Notes under the pieces: model-generated
Seen by the model: the letters and a program-made list of their open reading frames with translations, nothing else
Told to the model about the DNA's origin: nothing
Databases searched by the model: none
Origin: Saprospiraceae bacterium
Lineage (GTDB): Bacteria; Bacteroidota; Bacteroidia; Chitinophagales; Saprospiraceae
NCBI GenBank assembly: GCA_013001805.1
Contig: JABDLW010000397.1
Span: forward strand, 1-23,041
DNA length: 23,041 nt
Direction of reading: 5' to 3'
Shown: in pieces, positions 16,107 to 23,041 of the stretch
Position numbering within the stretch: position 1 is the stretch's first letter
Layout: each line of letters starts with the position of its first letter
Position numbers and translations under genes: made by a program

Positions 16107-17960
16107 ATGAAACTAACAAGACTATTTGATATCCTCGATCATCAACAACACCATTATCCTCAACAAGAGGCTTTATGTGATTTATTCGAAGGCGAACTCA
16201 GGTCGCTGTCCACAGAGCAAATCAGGCACCAAACCAATCAGATTGCTCATGGACTTCTCGAAATTGGATTACAGCCGGGAGACCGGGTCGGCTTGGTGAT
16301 GTACCGAAATCGTATCGAATTTACTCTTTTGGATTTGGGAATTCAAAAAGCGGGCCTCGTTAGTGTACCTCTTTATCCTACCATAAGTTCAGGAGAATAT
16401 GAATATATTCTTAAGGATTCAGGATGCAAAGTGCTATTCTACGGGGGAGGCGATTTGGCTACAAAGTTATCTGCCGCAAAAACCCAGGTGCCTTCCCTAA
16501 AGCATTTATTTACGTTGGATGTTTCATCAAGCAACGATCATTGGGAAACCATTTGGCAAGATGCTGCTGATACACCTTTGGGCACTGAGATCGATGGTGA
16601 AAGTCTTGTCACCATTATTTATACTTCAGGCACCACCGGCCATCCCAAAGGTGTCATGCTTTCTCACCGGAATATTCTGGAAAATGCTCTGGCGGCAGCA
16701 AAACTGATTCCTATAGAAGCTGGTGATGTTGTAATGAGTTTTTTACCACTGTGTCACATCTTTGAGCGAACAACTTCTTTCTGTTATCTCTATTGCGGAG
16801 TATCAATTGTGTTTACTCCGCTAGATAATTTGGGCGGTGAAGATGGAGATCTGCGAAGAGTGAAACCACACTTCATGACTTGCGTACCCAGATTACTGGA
16901 AAAAGTCTATGAAAAAATATATCAAAAGGGACTGGAGTTGAGCGGGATCAAAAACAAATTATTTTTCTGGGCTCTAGACCTGACTAATGATTACCATTAT
17001 GATAAGATATATACTGGCAAGGCTAAAATAAAACATATAATCGCCGATAGACTGATCTATAGTAAATGGCGTGAAGCTCTCGGTGGTAATTTGGTTGGAA
17101 TTATTACCGGGTCCGCACCCTGCCCGGAAAGGATTGCACAAGTCTTTTCGGCAGCCGGCATCCCCATTCGCGAAGGCTATGGTCTTACAGAGTCAAGTCC
17201 TGGTATTACTATCAACGGATATAATGAAGGCCAGGCAATGCTGGGAACAGTAGGCCCTGTTCTTGATAAAGTGGAAATCATGATCGATAAAGATGGTGCC
17301 TATCAAGATGACGAAGGCGAAATATTGGCAGCGGGGCCTAATATAATGATAGGATACTACAACAAACCCGAGGAAACAGCAAAAGTCATTCAGATGATTG
17401 ATGGGAAAAGGTGGTTACGCACAGGCGATATTGGTAAGATTATTAAAAATGATAGTGGGACAGAATTTCTAAAGATTACCGACCGGAAAAAAGAACTGCT
17501 AAAAACATCCGGTGGAAAATATATAGCCCCTGCTCCGATGGAAAATAAATTAAAAGAAAACATTCTAGTGGAGCAAGCAATGGTAGTCGGTGATCGGAGA
17601 AAGTTTGTTTCCGCGCTAATAGTGCCAGCTGAAGAACCATTAAAAAACTACTGCCTCAAAAGTGGCATGACCTGGACTGAGCTAGCGGTTATGATAAAAA
17701 ACCAACAGGTTATTAGTATCTATAACAACATAATTGATGAACTTAATAAAGATCTGGCTCGTTACGCCCAAGTGAAGAAGTGTTGTCTTATTCCTCATGT
17801 TTGGGTGCCAATTCGTGAAGATGGCTCTGAAGGTGAATTAACACCAACTTTGAAACTGAAGAGAAGAATAATTTTAGAAAAGTATGATCACGAAATTAAT
17901 GCCTTATATCTTGAGGGTACCTCTATCAACCCCATTCATGGTAAGAACAATTTTCTTTGA
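16107..17960 (+). CDS. Long-chain fatty acid--CoA ligase (AMP-forming)
   Basis: This 617-residue ANL-superfamily enzyme activates fatty acids with ATP to acyl-AMP and then acyl-CoA, feeding beta-oxidation or phospholipid synthesis. It shows the P-loop-like IYTSGTTGHPKG (171-182), the adenine-binding EGYGLTESSPG (YGLTE at 358-362), and the ribose-binding Asp441 in LRTGDIG. The hinge and C-terminal-domain stretch is ITDRKKELLKTSGGKY (from Asp459). The wording DRKKELLKTSGGKYIAP and the ~600 length match the FadD15/FAA1-like long-chain group common in Bacteroidota rather than acetyl-CoA synthetase. It is soluble or peripheral at the membrane. It stands alone on the plus strand, divergent from an SDR gene and next to a shared inverted repeat. 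Chain-length preference is not readable. Confidence 0.92.
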   Translation: MKLTRLFDILDHQQHHYPQQEALCDLFEGELRSLSTEQIRHQTNQIAHGLLEIGLQPGDRVGLVMYRNRIEFTLLDLGIQKAGLVSVPLYPTISSGEYEYILKDSGCKVLFYGGGDLATKLSAAKTQVPSLKHLFTLDVSSSNDHWETIWQDAADTPLGTEIDGESLVTIIYTSGTTGHPKGVMLSHRNILENALAAAKLIPIEAGDVVMSFLPLCHIFERTTSFCYLYCGVSIVFTPLDNLGGEDGDLRRVKPHFMTCVPRLLEKVYEKIYQKGLELSGIKNKLFFWALDLTNDYHYDKIYTGKAKIKHIIADRLIYSKWREALGGNLVGIITGSAPCPERIAQVFSAAGIPIREGYGLTESSPGITINGYNEGQAMLGTVGPVLDKVEIMIDKDGAYQDDEGEILAAGPNIMIGYYNKPEETAKVIQMIDGKRWLRTGDIGKIIKNDSGTEFLKITDRKKELLKTSGGKYIAPAPMENKLKENILVEQAMVVGDRRKFVSALIVPAEEPLKNYCLKSGMTWTELAVMIKNQQVISIYNNIIDELNKDLARYAQVKKCCLIPHVWVPIREDGSEGELTPTLKLKRRIILEKYDHEINALYLEGTSINPIHGKNNFL

Positions 17961-17973
17961 AAAAAAGGACATC

Positions 17974-18007
17974 GAATTGCTCGGGATGGGTACGCTGCCT
18001 GCAATTC
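17974..18007. terminator. Possible bidirectional terminator between convergent genes
   Basis: GAATTGC (17974-17980) and GCAATTC (18001-18007) are perfect inverted copies flanking a 20-nt loop, between the acyl-CoA ligase stop (17960) and the ACT-protein stop (18007). Rightward, a T-rich stretch follows; leftward, a run of eight T lies about 7 nt beyond the stem. The long loop lowers confidence. Confidence 0.4.
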
Positions 18008-18663
18008 TAATTTCCTTTTAATTTCCTAACCAGTCGAAAACTTTCTTCAAGGTTTTTTTCGTCCACAACCAGGGTAATTTCATTAGTAGTGGAAATGACT
18101 TCGATTACGTTGATGTTTTGCCAGGCCAACTCTTTAAAAATGAAATAATAAATTCCTGAAATTTCAGTGTTGTCTTGAGGCAACATGATCGTCAAGGCAG
18201 CTAAATCTGATTTGTGATTCAGTAGCTGTTCGCCGGAGAAAAGTTTTGCTATCTGGTTATGCAATTTATTACTGCACACGATTGTCGACTCGTTTAAGCC
18301 CTGCGAAAAGGAATAGTACAATCCGGGTTGTTTAGCTACCTCCTTGAATATTTTTGGCTGATAACTGATTAACGATGATGAGTTTTTATAGGTATAGTTT
18401 TGTATATCATAACGGACGGTAAATTGTCCAAGCCTGGCAAGAAAATTCTTGATACCTGCGCTGACCTGGTAATAGTAACTTGGCGACAAGCGTTTTAAAG
18501 CCATGACAATAGCTCCCGGTTTTACCTGCGCTTGACATTGAGCTTCGATAGCGGGCTGCATCTTTCTGGCTAGTCCCAGGTAATTGATTATTCCATCACA
18601 CAAACCCTCTTCAATAAAAGGATGTGAATCGACATAGCGACGCACTTCTTCAGCTATATTCAT
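18007..18663 (-). CDS. Stand-alone ACT-domain protein, possible partner or regulator of aspartate kinase
   Basis: This 218-residue protein has no signal or membrane segment. The N-terminal ~60 residues (AEEVRRYVDSHPFIEEGL, then GIINYLGLARKMQ and AIVMALKRL) look helical, perhaps a winged-helix-like domain. The middle is unassigned. The C-terminal ~65 residues, from LAALTIMLPQDNTEISGIYYFIFKEL to NINVIEVISTTNEITLVVDE, resemble the ACT domains at the end of aspartokinases (compare their 'GINIxMISTSE..I.FVVDE' pattern). No kinase domain is present, and there is no KFGGTS motif. It is divergent from a full aspartate kinase across 105 bp. I infer a ligand-sensing protein that may act on the kinase or on its transcription; direct evidence is lacking and I do not recognise a named family. 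Confidence 0.65.
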   Translation of the reverse strand: MNIAEEVRRYVDSHPFIEEGLCDGIINYLGLARKMQPAIEAQCQAQVKPGAIVMALKRLSPSYYYQVSAGIKNFLARLGQFTVRYDIQNYTYKNSSSLISYQPKIFKEVAKQPGLYYSFSQGLNESTIVCSNKLHNQIAKLFSGEQLLNHKSDLAALTIMLPQDNTEISGIYYFIFKELAWQNINVIEVISTTNEITLVVDEKNLEESFRLVRKLKGN

Positions 18664-18678
18664 GTTAATTATTTCACA

Positions 18679-18686
18679 TAAAGTTA
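18679..18686 (-). promoter_or_regulatory. Possible -7 element of the ACT-protein gene
   Basis: On the minus strand TAACTTTA (plus 18679-18686) differs from TAnnTTTG at one base. A TTG on the same strand lies about 17 nt upstream, within usual spacing. It would give a short leader before ATG 18663. Confidence 0.3.
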
Positions 18687-18736
18687 AAAAAATGTGGAAA
18701 CATCAATTTGAGTAGCTAAAAAAATCAAAAGGAGTA

Positions 18737-18744
18737 TATTTTTG
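18737..18744 (+). promoter_or_regulatory. -7 element of the aspartate kinase gene
   Basis: TATTTTTG matches TAnnTTTG exactly. It ends 24 bp before ATG 18769 and overlaps the in-frame TTG at 18742, which therefore is not the start. The nearest TTG upstream (18708-18710) is 26 nt away, too far for a good -33 box. Confidence 0.45.
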
Positions 18745-18768
18745 TCGCCCGAAAGTTTAAACAGTAAA

Positions 18769-20091
18769 ATGCAAGTATTAAAATTTGGTGGAACCTCTGT
18801 CGGCTCTGCCCATCGGATGAAGGAGGTATTCCAGATCGTTGTTTCCGATCCAATACCAAAAATTGTCGTATTATCTGCTGTATCCGGCACTACAAATCAA
18901 CTTCTCCTTTATGCCCAGAGGCTGGGAGCCGGGAATCAAATTGAAGCCATTAAAGAGCTGAAGAATCTACAGTCGGAATATCATGCTCTCATCACCGGGC
19001 TTTACACAAGCGAGGAGATTTCCGCCAGTGGACATGCTTTCATTGATGATTGCTTCAAGTACTTAATGGACTTTGCTGAAGCGGAGTATAAGTTGTCTTC
19101 TGAAAAATCAATTGTGGCTCAAGGTGAATTAATTTCAACTCAGCTATTTACCTGGTTTATGCACGAGCAGGGTCATGAAGCTGTACTCTTGCCAGCATTA
19201 GATTTCATGCGCATTGATAAGTCGTCAGAACCCGATGAATATTTCATTAAATCCATGCTTGAGAAGGAGCTTCAACTCACAAAATCGAGTCTCACTTATG
19301 TGACCCAGGGATACATTTGCCGCAATGCATATGGTGAAATAGACAATTTAAAGAGAGGAGGCAGCGACTATACTGCTACGTTACTGGGACAAGCTATTCA
19401 AGCATCAGAGATACAAATCTGGACGGACATAGATGGCATGCACAATAACGATCCAAGGATTGTTTCAAATACCTATCCGGTTAAACATCTCTCATATGAT
19501 GAAGCTGCCGAATTGGCTTATTTTGGGGCCAAAATCTTGCACCCATCATGTGTGCTTCCGGCTCAGAAGGGGAATATTCCCATACGCCTTAAAAATACCT
19601 TATTGCCTGCGGCAGAAGGCACCTTGATTTCCGCAAGGAAAGCATCGGGGGAAATCACAGCAGTTGCAGCAAAAGATGGAATCACAGCCATCAAAATTAA
19701 ATCCGGCAGGATGCTAATGGCTTACGGTTTTCTTAAAAAGATCTTTGAAATCTTTGAGCGGTATCAAACACCGGTTGACATGGTGACAACATCAGAAGTA
19801 GCCGTATCTCTCACCATTGACAATACAAGTCAGCTGTCCAAGATCTTACTGGATCTCAGGGAATTTGGTCAGGTTGAAGTCGATGAAAACTTATCTATCA
19901 TTTGTTTGGTTGGTAACTTCACTAGCGACCAACGTGGCTATGCAAAGAAGATCTTCACCGCATTCGAAGAAGTACCGATTCGAATGATTTCATACGGTGG
20001 GAGCAAGTACAACGTCTCCGTTTTGGTTCAAAGTGAATTTAAAAAGACAGCCTTACAGGCGATCAATCGCACACTCTTTAATCTGACCTAG
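18769..20091 (+). CDS. lysC: Aspartate kinase (monofunctional)
   Basis: This 440-residue enzyme phosphorylates L-aspartate to 4-phospho-aspartate, the entry to lysine, threonine, methionine and diaminopimelate synthesis. The kinase domain opens with VLKFGGTSVGSA and has VVLSAVSGTTNQL, the VAQGELIST segment, LKRGGSDYTATLLGQAI, and WTDIDGMHNNDPRIV. The hinge ELAYFGAKILHP is also typical. The C-terminal ~150 residues, with TPVDMVTTSEVAVSLTID and IRMISYGGSKYNVSVLV, form tandem ACT domains for feedback control, probably by lysine or threonine. There is no homoserine dehydrogenase domain, so it is not the fused ThrA/MetL form. ATG 18769 starts directly at MQVLKFGG and fits the promoter. It is divergent from a stand-alone ACT protein. 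The symbol lysC marks the enzyme class; the effector is not certain. Confidence 0.93.
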   Translation: MQVLKFGGTSVGSAHRMKEVFQIVVSDPIPKIVVLSAVSGTTNQLLLYAQRLGAGNQIEAIKELKNLQSEYHALITGLYTSEEISASGHAFIDDCFKYLMDFAEAEYKLSSEKSIVAQGELISTQLFTWFMHEQGHEAVLLPALDFMRIDKSSEPDEYFIKSMLEKELQLTKSSLTYVTQGYICRNAYGEIDNLKRGGSDYTATLLGQAIQASEIQIWTDIDGMHNNDPRIVSNTYPVKHLSYDEAAELAYFGAKILHPSCVLPAQKGNIPIRLKNTLLPAAEGTLISARKASGEITAVAAKDGITAIKIKSGRMLMAYGFLKKIFEIFERYQTPVDMVTTSEVAVSLTIDNTSQLSKILLDLREFGQVEVDENLSIICLVGNFTSDQRGYAKKIFTAFEEVPIRMISYGGSKYNVSVLVQSEFKKTALQAINRTLFNLT

Positions 20092-20120
20092 ATTAACCCT
20101 ATAAGTGAATAAACGGTTTT

Positions 20121-20978
20121 TCAGCCTGTATATGCTACGGCAGTTTGTTGGGATACTCCCATACCTTCCACCTCTAGCTCCATAACGTCTCCTGGCTTTA
20201 AAAACCGTGGAGGCTTTAGCCCCAGACCAACACCGGAGGGAGTGCCCGTAGAAATCACATCACCTGGCATCAGCGACATATATTGACTTAAGTAAGAAAT
20301 CACATATTGAATATTAAAAACAAAATCAGCCGTGGTACTGTCCTGCAACTTTTCGCCATTTAGAGTAAGCCATAATCGCAGGTTATTTGGGTCAGCAATT
20401 TCATCGCTGGTCACTAACCAGGGCCCGAGAGGAGCAAAAGTATCAGCACTTTTACCCTTGATCCATTGACCACCATGTTCTAACTGAAAGGCGCGCTCAC
20501 TCACGTCGTTATGGGTCATATATCCCGCCACATAATCCAAAGCTGAGGATTCGGAGACATAGTTGGCTCTCTTACCAATAACCACAGCGAGTTCCACCTC
20601 CCAATCTGTCTTTAATGATCCTTTCGGTATGATCACATTGTCAAAGGGGCCGCAAATAGCTGATGTGGCTTTACCGAAAAGGACCGGAGACGTGGGAATG
20701 TCCATGCCGCTCTCTCGGGCGTGGGCCGCATAGTTGAGACCAATGCATAGCAGTTTGCCGCATTGATTTAGGGGCGCACCGTGGCGCACAGATTCATCCA
20801 CAGGTGGGCATGATTCTTCATTTTTTTCTAACCATGATTTTAGCCTGCGAATGCCTTCGCTACCAAAAAAAGCCGGAGTATAATCCTCTCCAAAAGCGGA
20901 AACATCTATGCGTTTACCAGCCTTGTTAATAACACCAGGTTTTTCGTGACCCATTTCTCCAAAACGTACTAATTTCAT
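20121..20978 (-). CDS. Fumarylacetoacetate hydrolase-family enzyme, probable diketo-deoxy-sugar-acid hydrolase
   Basis: This 285-residue cytosolic protein has the FAH-family core. It starts CIGLNYAAHARESG, then PVLFGKATSAICGP, then the metal site DWEVELAVVIG (Glu127, Glu129) with Asp158 in THNDVSERAFQ. GKSADTFAPLGPWLV and the end segment GDVISTGTPSGVGLG follow. Such enzymes cleave C-C bonds in 2,4-dioxo acids, or act as decarboxylases or hydratases, using a divalent metal. The gene lies 5 bp after an SDR dehydrogenase on the same strand. That pair matches the last two steps of the non-phosphorylative L-fucose or L-rhamnose route (2-keto-3-deoxy acid oxidation, then 2,4-diketo acid hydrolysis). 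The substrate is inference; the earlier pathway enzymes are not in the window. Confidence 0.82.
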   Translation of the reverse strand: MKLVRFGEMGHEKPGVINKAGKRIDVSAFGEDYTPAFFGSEGIRRLKSWLEKNEESCPPVDESVRHGAPLNQCGKLLCIGLNYAAHARESGMDIPTSPVLFGKATSAICGPFDNVIIPKGSLKTDWEVELAVVIGKRANYVSESSALDYVAGYMTHNDVSERAFQLEHGGQWIKGKSADTFAPLGPWLVTSDEIADPNNLRLWLTLNGEKLQDSTTADFVFNIQYVISYLSQYMSLMPGDVISTGTPSGVGLGLKPPRFLKPGDVMELEVEGMGVSQQTAVAYTG

Positions 20979-20983
20979 TTGAT

Positions 20984-21766
20984 TTATTTTGTCTTTAGTT
21001 TAGTAAATCCGCCATCAATTTCGTGATTACTTCCAGTGACATATGCCGCCTCGTCTGAACATAAGTAGAGCGCAAGATCGGCGATCTCCACCGGTTTTGC
21101 CATTCTGCCGATTGGGTGGTCCATTGAAAGTTTTTCGAACATTTCTGCCTCTTTTCCTGGATAATTCCGTGCTATAAATCCGTCAACAAAAGGCGTATGT
21201 ACCCGGCCAGGGGAAATGGCGTTGCACCGAATCCCTGAATCAATGTAATCAATAGCTACGGAATAAGTCATGCTCAGTAAAGCACCCTTACTCGTCATAT
21301 AGGCAAACCGATCAGGTATCGCAACTGATGCCACTGTTGAGGCAATATTGACGATGGATCCACCCCCATCTTCGATCATATAGGGTAAGCATGCATGCAA
21401 AGTGTGATAAGCGCCGTGCACATTAACCCGCATAACCTTTTCAAAATCTTCCCTGGCTGTACCCGATGCACTACCAACATGAGCTATACCTGCATTATTA
21501 ATTAGAATGTTTATGGGTCCGGCTTCATGAATTTGTGAAAAAAGTGCGGCAACGGCACTTTGATCGGTTATGTCACATCGTTGAAATATGGCCCTCCGTT
21601 CGTCCACATTTAAAAATCCGGACAGCTCGTTCCCCTTGCTTGCTTCTAAATCTACGATGTGCACCAAAGCACCAGCTTCAGCAAAGACTTCACAGATCGC
21701 ACGACCGATTCCACTGGCTCCTCCCGTAATCACGGCAGTCTTCCCCCTTAATGAAAACTTCCCCAC
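20984..21766 (-). CDS. SDR family oxidoreductase, probable 2-keto-3-deoxy-sugar-acid dehydrogenase
   Basis: This 260-residue classical SDR has TGGASGIG (14-21) for NAD, Asp39 after the second strand (IVDLEAS), which favours NAD over NADP, NNAG (90-93), and catalytic Ser143, Tyr156 and Lys160. The late segment SPGRVHTPFVDGF with NYPGKEAEMFEKLS and the end motif YVTGSNHEIDGGF resemble dehydrogenases found beside FAH-family hydrolases in deoxysugar acid catabolism. The start is GTG (21764-21766); a stop lies seven codons upstream with no ATG between, so this choice is well supported. It is the first gene of a two-gene operon with the FAH enzyme 5 bp downstream. A 3-hydroxybutyrate dehydrogenase-type role is an alternative. 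Confidence 0.82.
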   Translation of the reverse strand: MGKFSLRGKTAVITGGASGIGRAICEVFAEAGALVHIVDLEASKGNELSGFLNVDERRAIFQRCDITDQSAVAALFSQIHEAGPINILINNAGIAHVGSASGTAREDFEKVMRVNVHGAYHTLHACLPYMIEDGGGSIVNIASTVASVAIPDRFAYMTSKGALLSMTYSVAIDYIDSGIRCNAISPGRVHTPFVDGFIARNYPGKEAEMFEKLSMDHPIGRMAKPVEIADLALYLCSDEAAYVTGSNHEIDGGFTKLKTK

Positions 21767-21864
21767 AGGTAATAAAATATGTGCTTGCTAAGGTAGCCTA
21801 AAAGTAATTAATCAAGATCAATTTAGCATGCCTTTCCACTTCCATCAAGGCCTGGGATGATGCC

Positions 21865-21882
21865 GCAAGATCTGATTCTTGC
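21865..21882. repeat. 6-bp hairpin in the SDR-thiL divergent gap
   Basis: GCAAGA (21865-21870) and TCTTGC (21877-21882) are perfect inverted copies around TCTGAT. It is the only clear structure in the 247-bp gap (21767-22013) between the divergent SDR and thiL genes. I could not match the conserved TPP-riboswitch (THI element) segments there, and no strong TAnnTTTG promoter stands out; CAGATTTG at 21982-21989 is one base off for thiL. Confidence 0.25.
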
Positions 21883-22013
21883 CTGTCTAAATCCCGTGGC
21901 GGCTAACATCAAACTTTTGTTTTATCTCTGACTCTTACACCGCCGCTCTGCTTTTTTCCATGGTATCTATTTATTTATTCGCAGATTTGCAATAACTATT
22001 CTTACGAGCCTTC

Positions 22014-23041
22014 ATGGAAGAAAATGCAAAAAGAACGGAAATCAGTCAATTGGGAGAATTTGGTTTAATAGATCATTTAGCAAAGTCTTTCACTTTAAAC
22101 AATGAGAGTTCAATACTTGGAATTGGCGACGATGCCGCTATTATCAGTAATGGTTCCTTTGAAACAGTGGTTACCACCGACCTTCTCTTAGAAGGTATTC
22201 ATTTTGATTTGATGTACCACCCACTTAAACATTTAGGTTACAAAGCTGTCGTGGTCAATCTTTCCGACGTTTGCGCAATGAATGCAACCCCCAAACAAAT
22301 AACAGTTTCATTGGGCCTTTCGAATCGATTTTCACTTGAGGCCGTTGACGAACTGTATGCCGGGATCCATGCCGCCTGCAAATTCTACGGCGTAGATCTG
22401 GTTGGGGGTGATACTGCTTCATCGCGGCAAGGACTGGTGATTTCAGTAACCGCCATAGGCCAGGTGGAGGAAAGTAAAAAAACGTTGCGTTCTACCGCAA
22501 AAAAAGGTGACATCCTTTGTGTCTCAGGCGATCTTGGCGCTGCCTACCTGGGTTTGCAATTACTGGAACGCGAAAAACAAGTATATCTCTCGGAACCAGA
22601 TATGAAACCTGATTTGGAAGATCAACAATATGTTGTGGGCCGGCAGCTCAAACCCGAGGCCAGACTGGACATGATCGAGCAACTAGCCAAGGCCGCAGTT
22701 ATTCCAACTTCCATGATTGACGTGTCTGATGGACTTTCTTCCGACCTCATGCATATTTGTAAGCAATCAGGTCTGGGAGCAATTGTCGAGGAGACTGGAG
22801 TTCCCATTCACCCTGAAGCACAATTGCTGGCAATTAAGTTTAATCTCGATCCTATCACTTGTGCACTTAGTGGGGGAGAAGACTACGAGCTGCTGTTTAC
22901 CATAGATGCAGGGGACCTGCCTAAAGTTCGTTTAATGTCCGATGTATATATGCTGGGAGAAATGGTTGATGCAAGTGATGGGATCAAACTTCATACAAAA
23001 GGAGGCAACATCCACAATATTACTGCCCAGGGTTGGGATCA
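22014..23041 (+). CDS. thiL: Thiamine-monophosphate kinase (3' end cut by window edge)
   Basis: The frame opens with ATG at 22014 and stays open to the last base, giving 342 residues of a protein usually about 345 long, so only a few C-terminal residues are missing. ThiL phosphorylates thiamine monophosphate to the active cofactor thiamine diphosphate with ATP. It belongs to the PurM-like superfamily and is cytoplasmic. Visible motifs are the N-terminal EFGLIDHL, the nucleotide/metal-binding GIGDDAA (Asp39-Asp40), TTDLLLEGIHFD and VNLSDVCAMNATP. They continue with LVGGDTASS, LCVSGDLGAAYLG, MIDVSDGLSSDL and SGGEDYELLF, in the family order; the visible end, GWD, matches the usual GWDHF tail. 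No other thiamine gene is in the window. Confidence 0.95.
   Translation, partial: MEENAKRTEISQLGEFGLIDHLAKSFTLNNESSILGIGDDAAIISNGSFETVVTTDLLLEGIHFDLMYHPLKHLGYKAVVVNLSDVCAMNATPKQITVSLGLSNRFSLEAVDELYAGIHAACKFYGVDLVGGDTASSRQGLVISVTAIGQVEESKKTLRSTAKKGDILCVSGDLGAAYLGLQLLEREKQVYLSEPDMKPDLEDQQYVVGRQLKPEARLDMIEQLAKAAVIPTSMIDVSDGLSSDLMHICKQSGLGAIVEETGVPIHPEAQLLAIKFNLDPITCALSGGEDYELLFTIDAGDLPKVRLMSDVYMLGEMVDASDGIKLHTKGGNIHNITAQGWD

Noticed and set aside
18742..18768. Nine extra N-terminal residues on aspartate kinase from a TTG
   Set aside because: The TTG is part of the TATTTTTG -7 element; family members start directly at the VLKFGGTS strand.
21767..22013. TPP riboswitch upstream of thiL
   Set aside because: The conserved CTGAGA and ACCTGATCTGG-like segments of the THI element are not found; only a 6-bp hairpin is present.

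Overview
The window reads as a stretch of chromosome from a member of the Bacteroidota, probably a gliding or Saprospiria/Cytophagia-like lineage. Four signs support this. One protein ends in a 'gliding motility-associated' C-terminal sorting domain of the type IX secretion system (CHU_C type). Genes lack clear Shine-Dalgarno sequences. Several genes are preceded by the Bacteroidota -7 element TAnnTTTG, in the clearest case 19 nt after a TTG -33 box. Base composition is moderate with evenly mixed codon use. The species assignment is inference. No mobile element, CRISPR array, rRNA or tRNA was seen.

Layout, left to right. (1) 1-798: the 3' end of an unrecognised plus-strand gene, then a tiny two-helix membrane protein on the minus strand, then a gene-free gap with two hairpins. 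(2) 799-4604, minus strand: gcvP (glycine cleavage P-protein, TTG start) followed by hldD (ADP-heptose 6-epimerase) with a 4-bp ATGA overlap. (3) 4828-7164, minus: a large secreted protein with an IgGFc-binding-like N-terminal half, Ig/PKD-like middle and a T9SS sorting domain. (4) 7381-13021, plus, from a strong Bacteroidota promoter: an ArnT-like GT-C membrane glycosyltransferase, an ArnC/DPM1-like GT2 polyprenyl-phosphate glycosyltransferase and an exported TPR-CHAT protein whose CHAT catalytic His and Cys both appear to be lost. (5) 13099-15186, minus: an exported dipeptidyl peptidase IV-family (S9B) peptidase.

(6) 15298-17960: an SDR oxidoreductase and a long-chain acyl-CoA ligase, divergently transcribed across a 47-bp gap that holds a perfect 7-3-7 inverted repeat. 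(7) 18007-20091: a small protein with a C-terminal aspartokinase-like ACT domain, divergent from a monofunctional aspartate kinase. (8) 20121-21766, minus: an SDR dehydrogenase followed by a fumarylacetoacetate-hydrolase-family enzyme, together resembling the last two steps of a non-phosphorylative deoxysugar acid pathway. (9) 22014 to the end, plus: thiL (thiamine-monophosphate kinase), nearly complete.

Most genes are housekeeping or envelope functions. The parts that look least explained are the TPR/pseudo-CHAT protein placed behind a lipid-linked sugar transferase pair, and the stand-alone ACT protein facing the aspartate kinase. Neither is claimed to be an established system.
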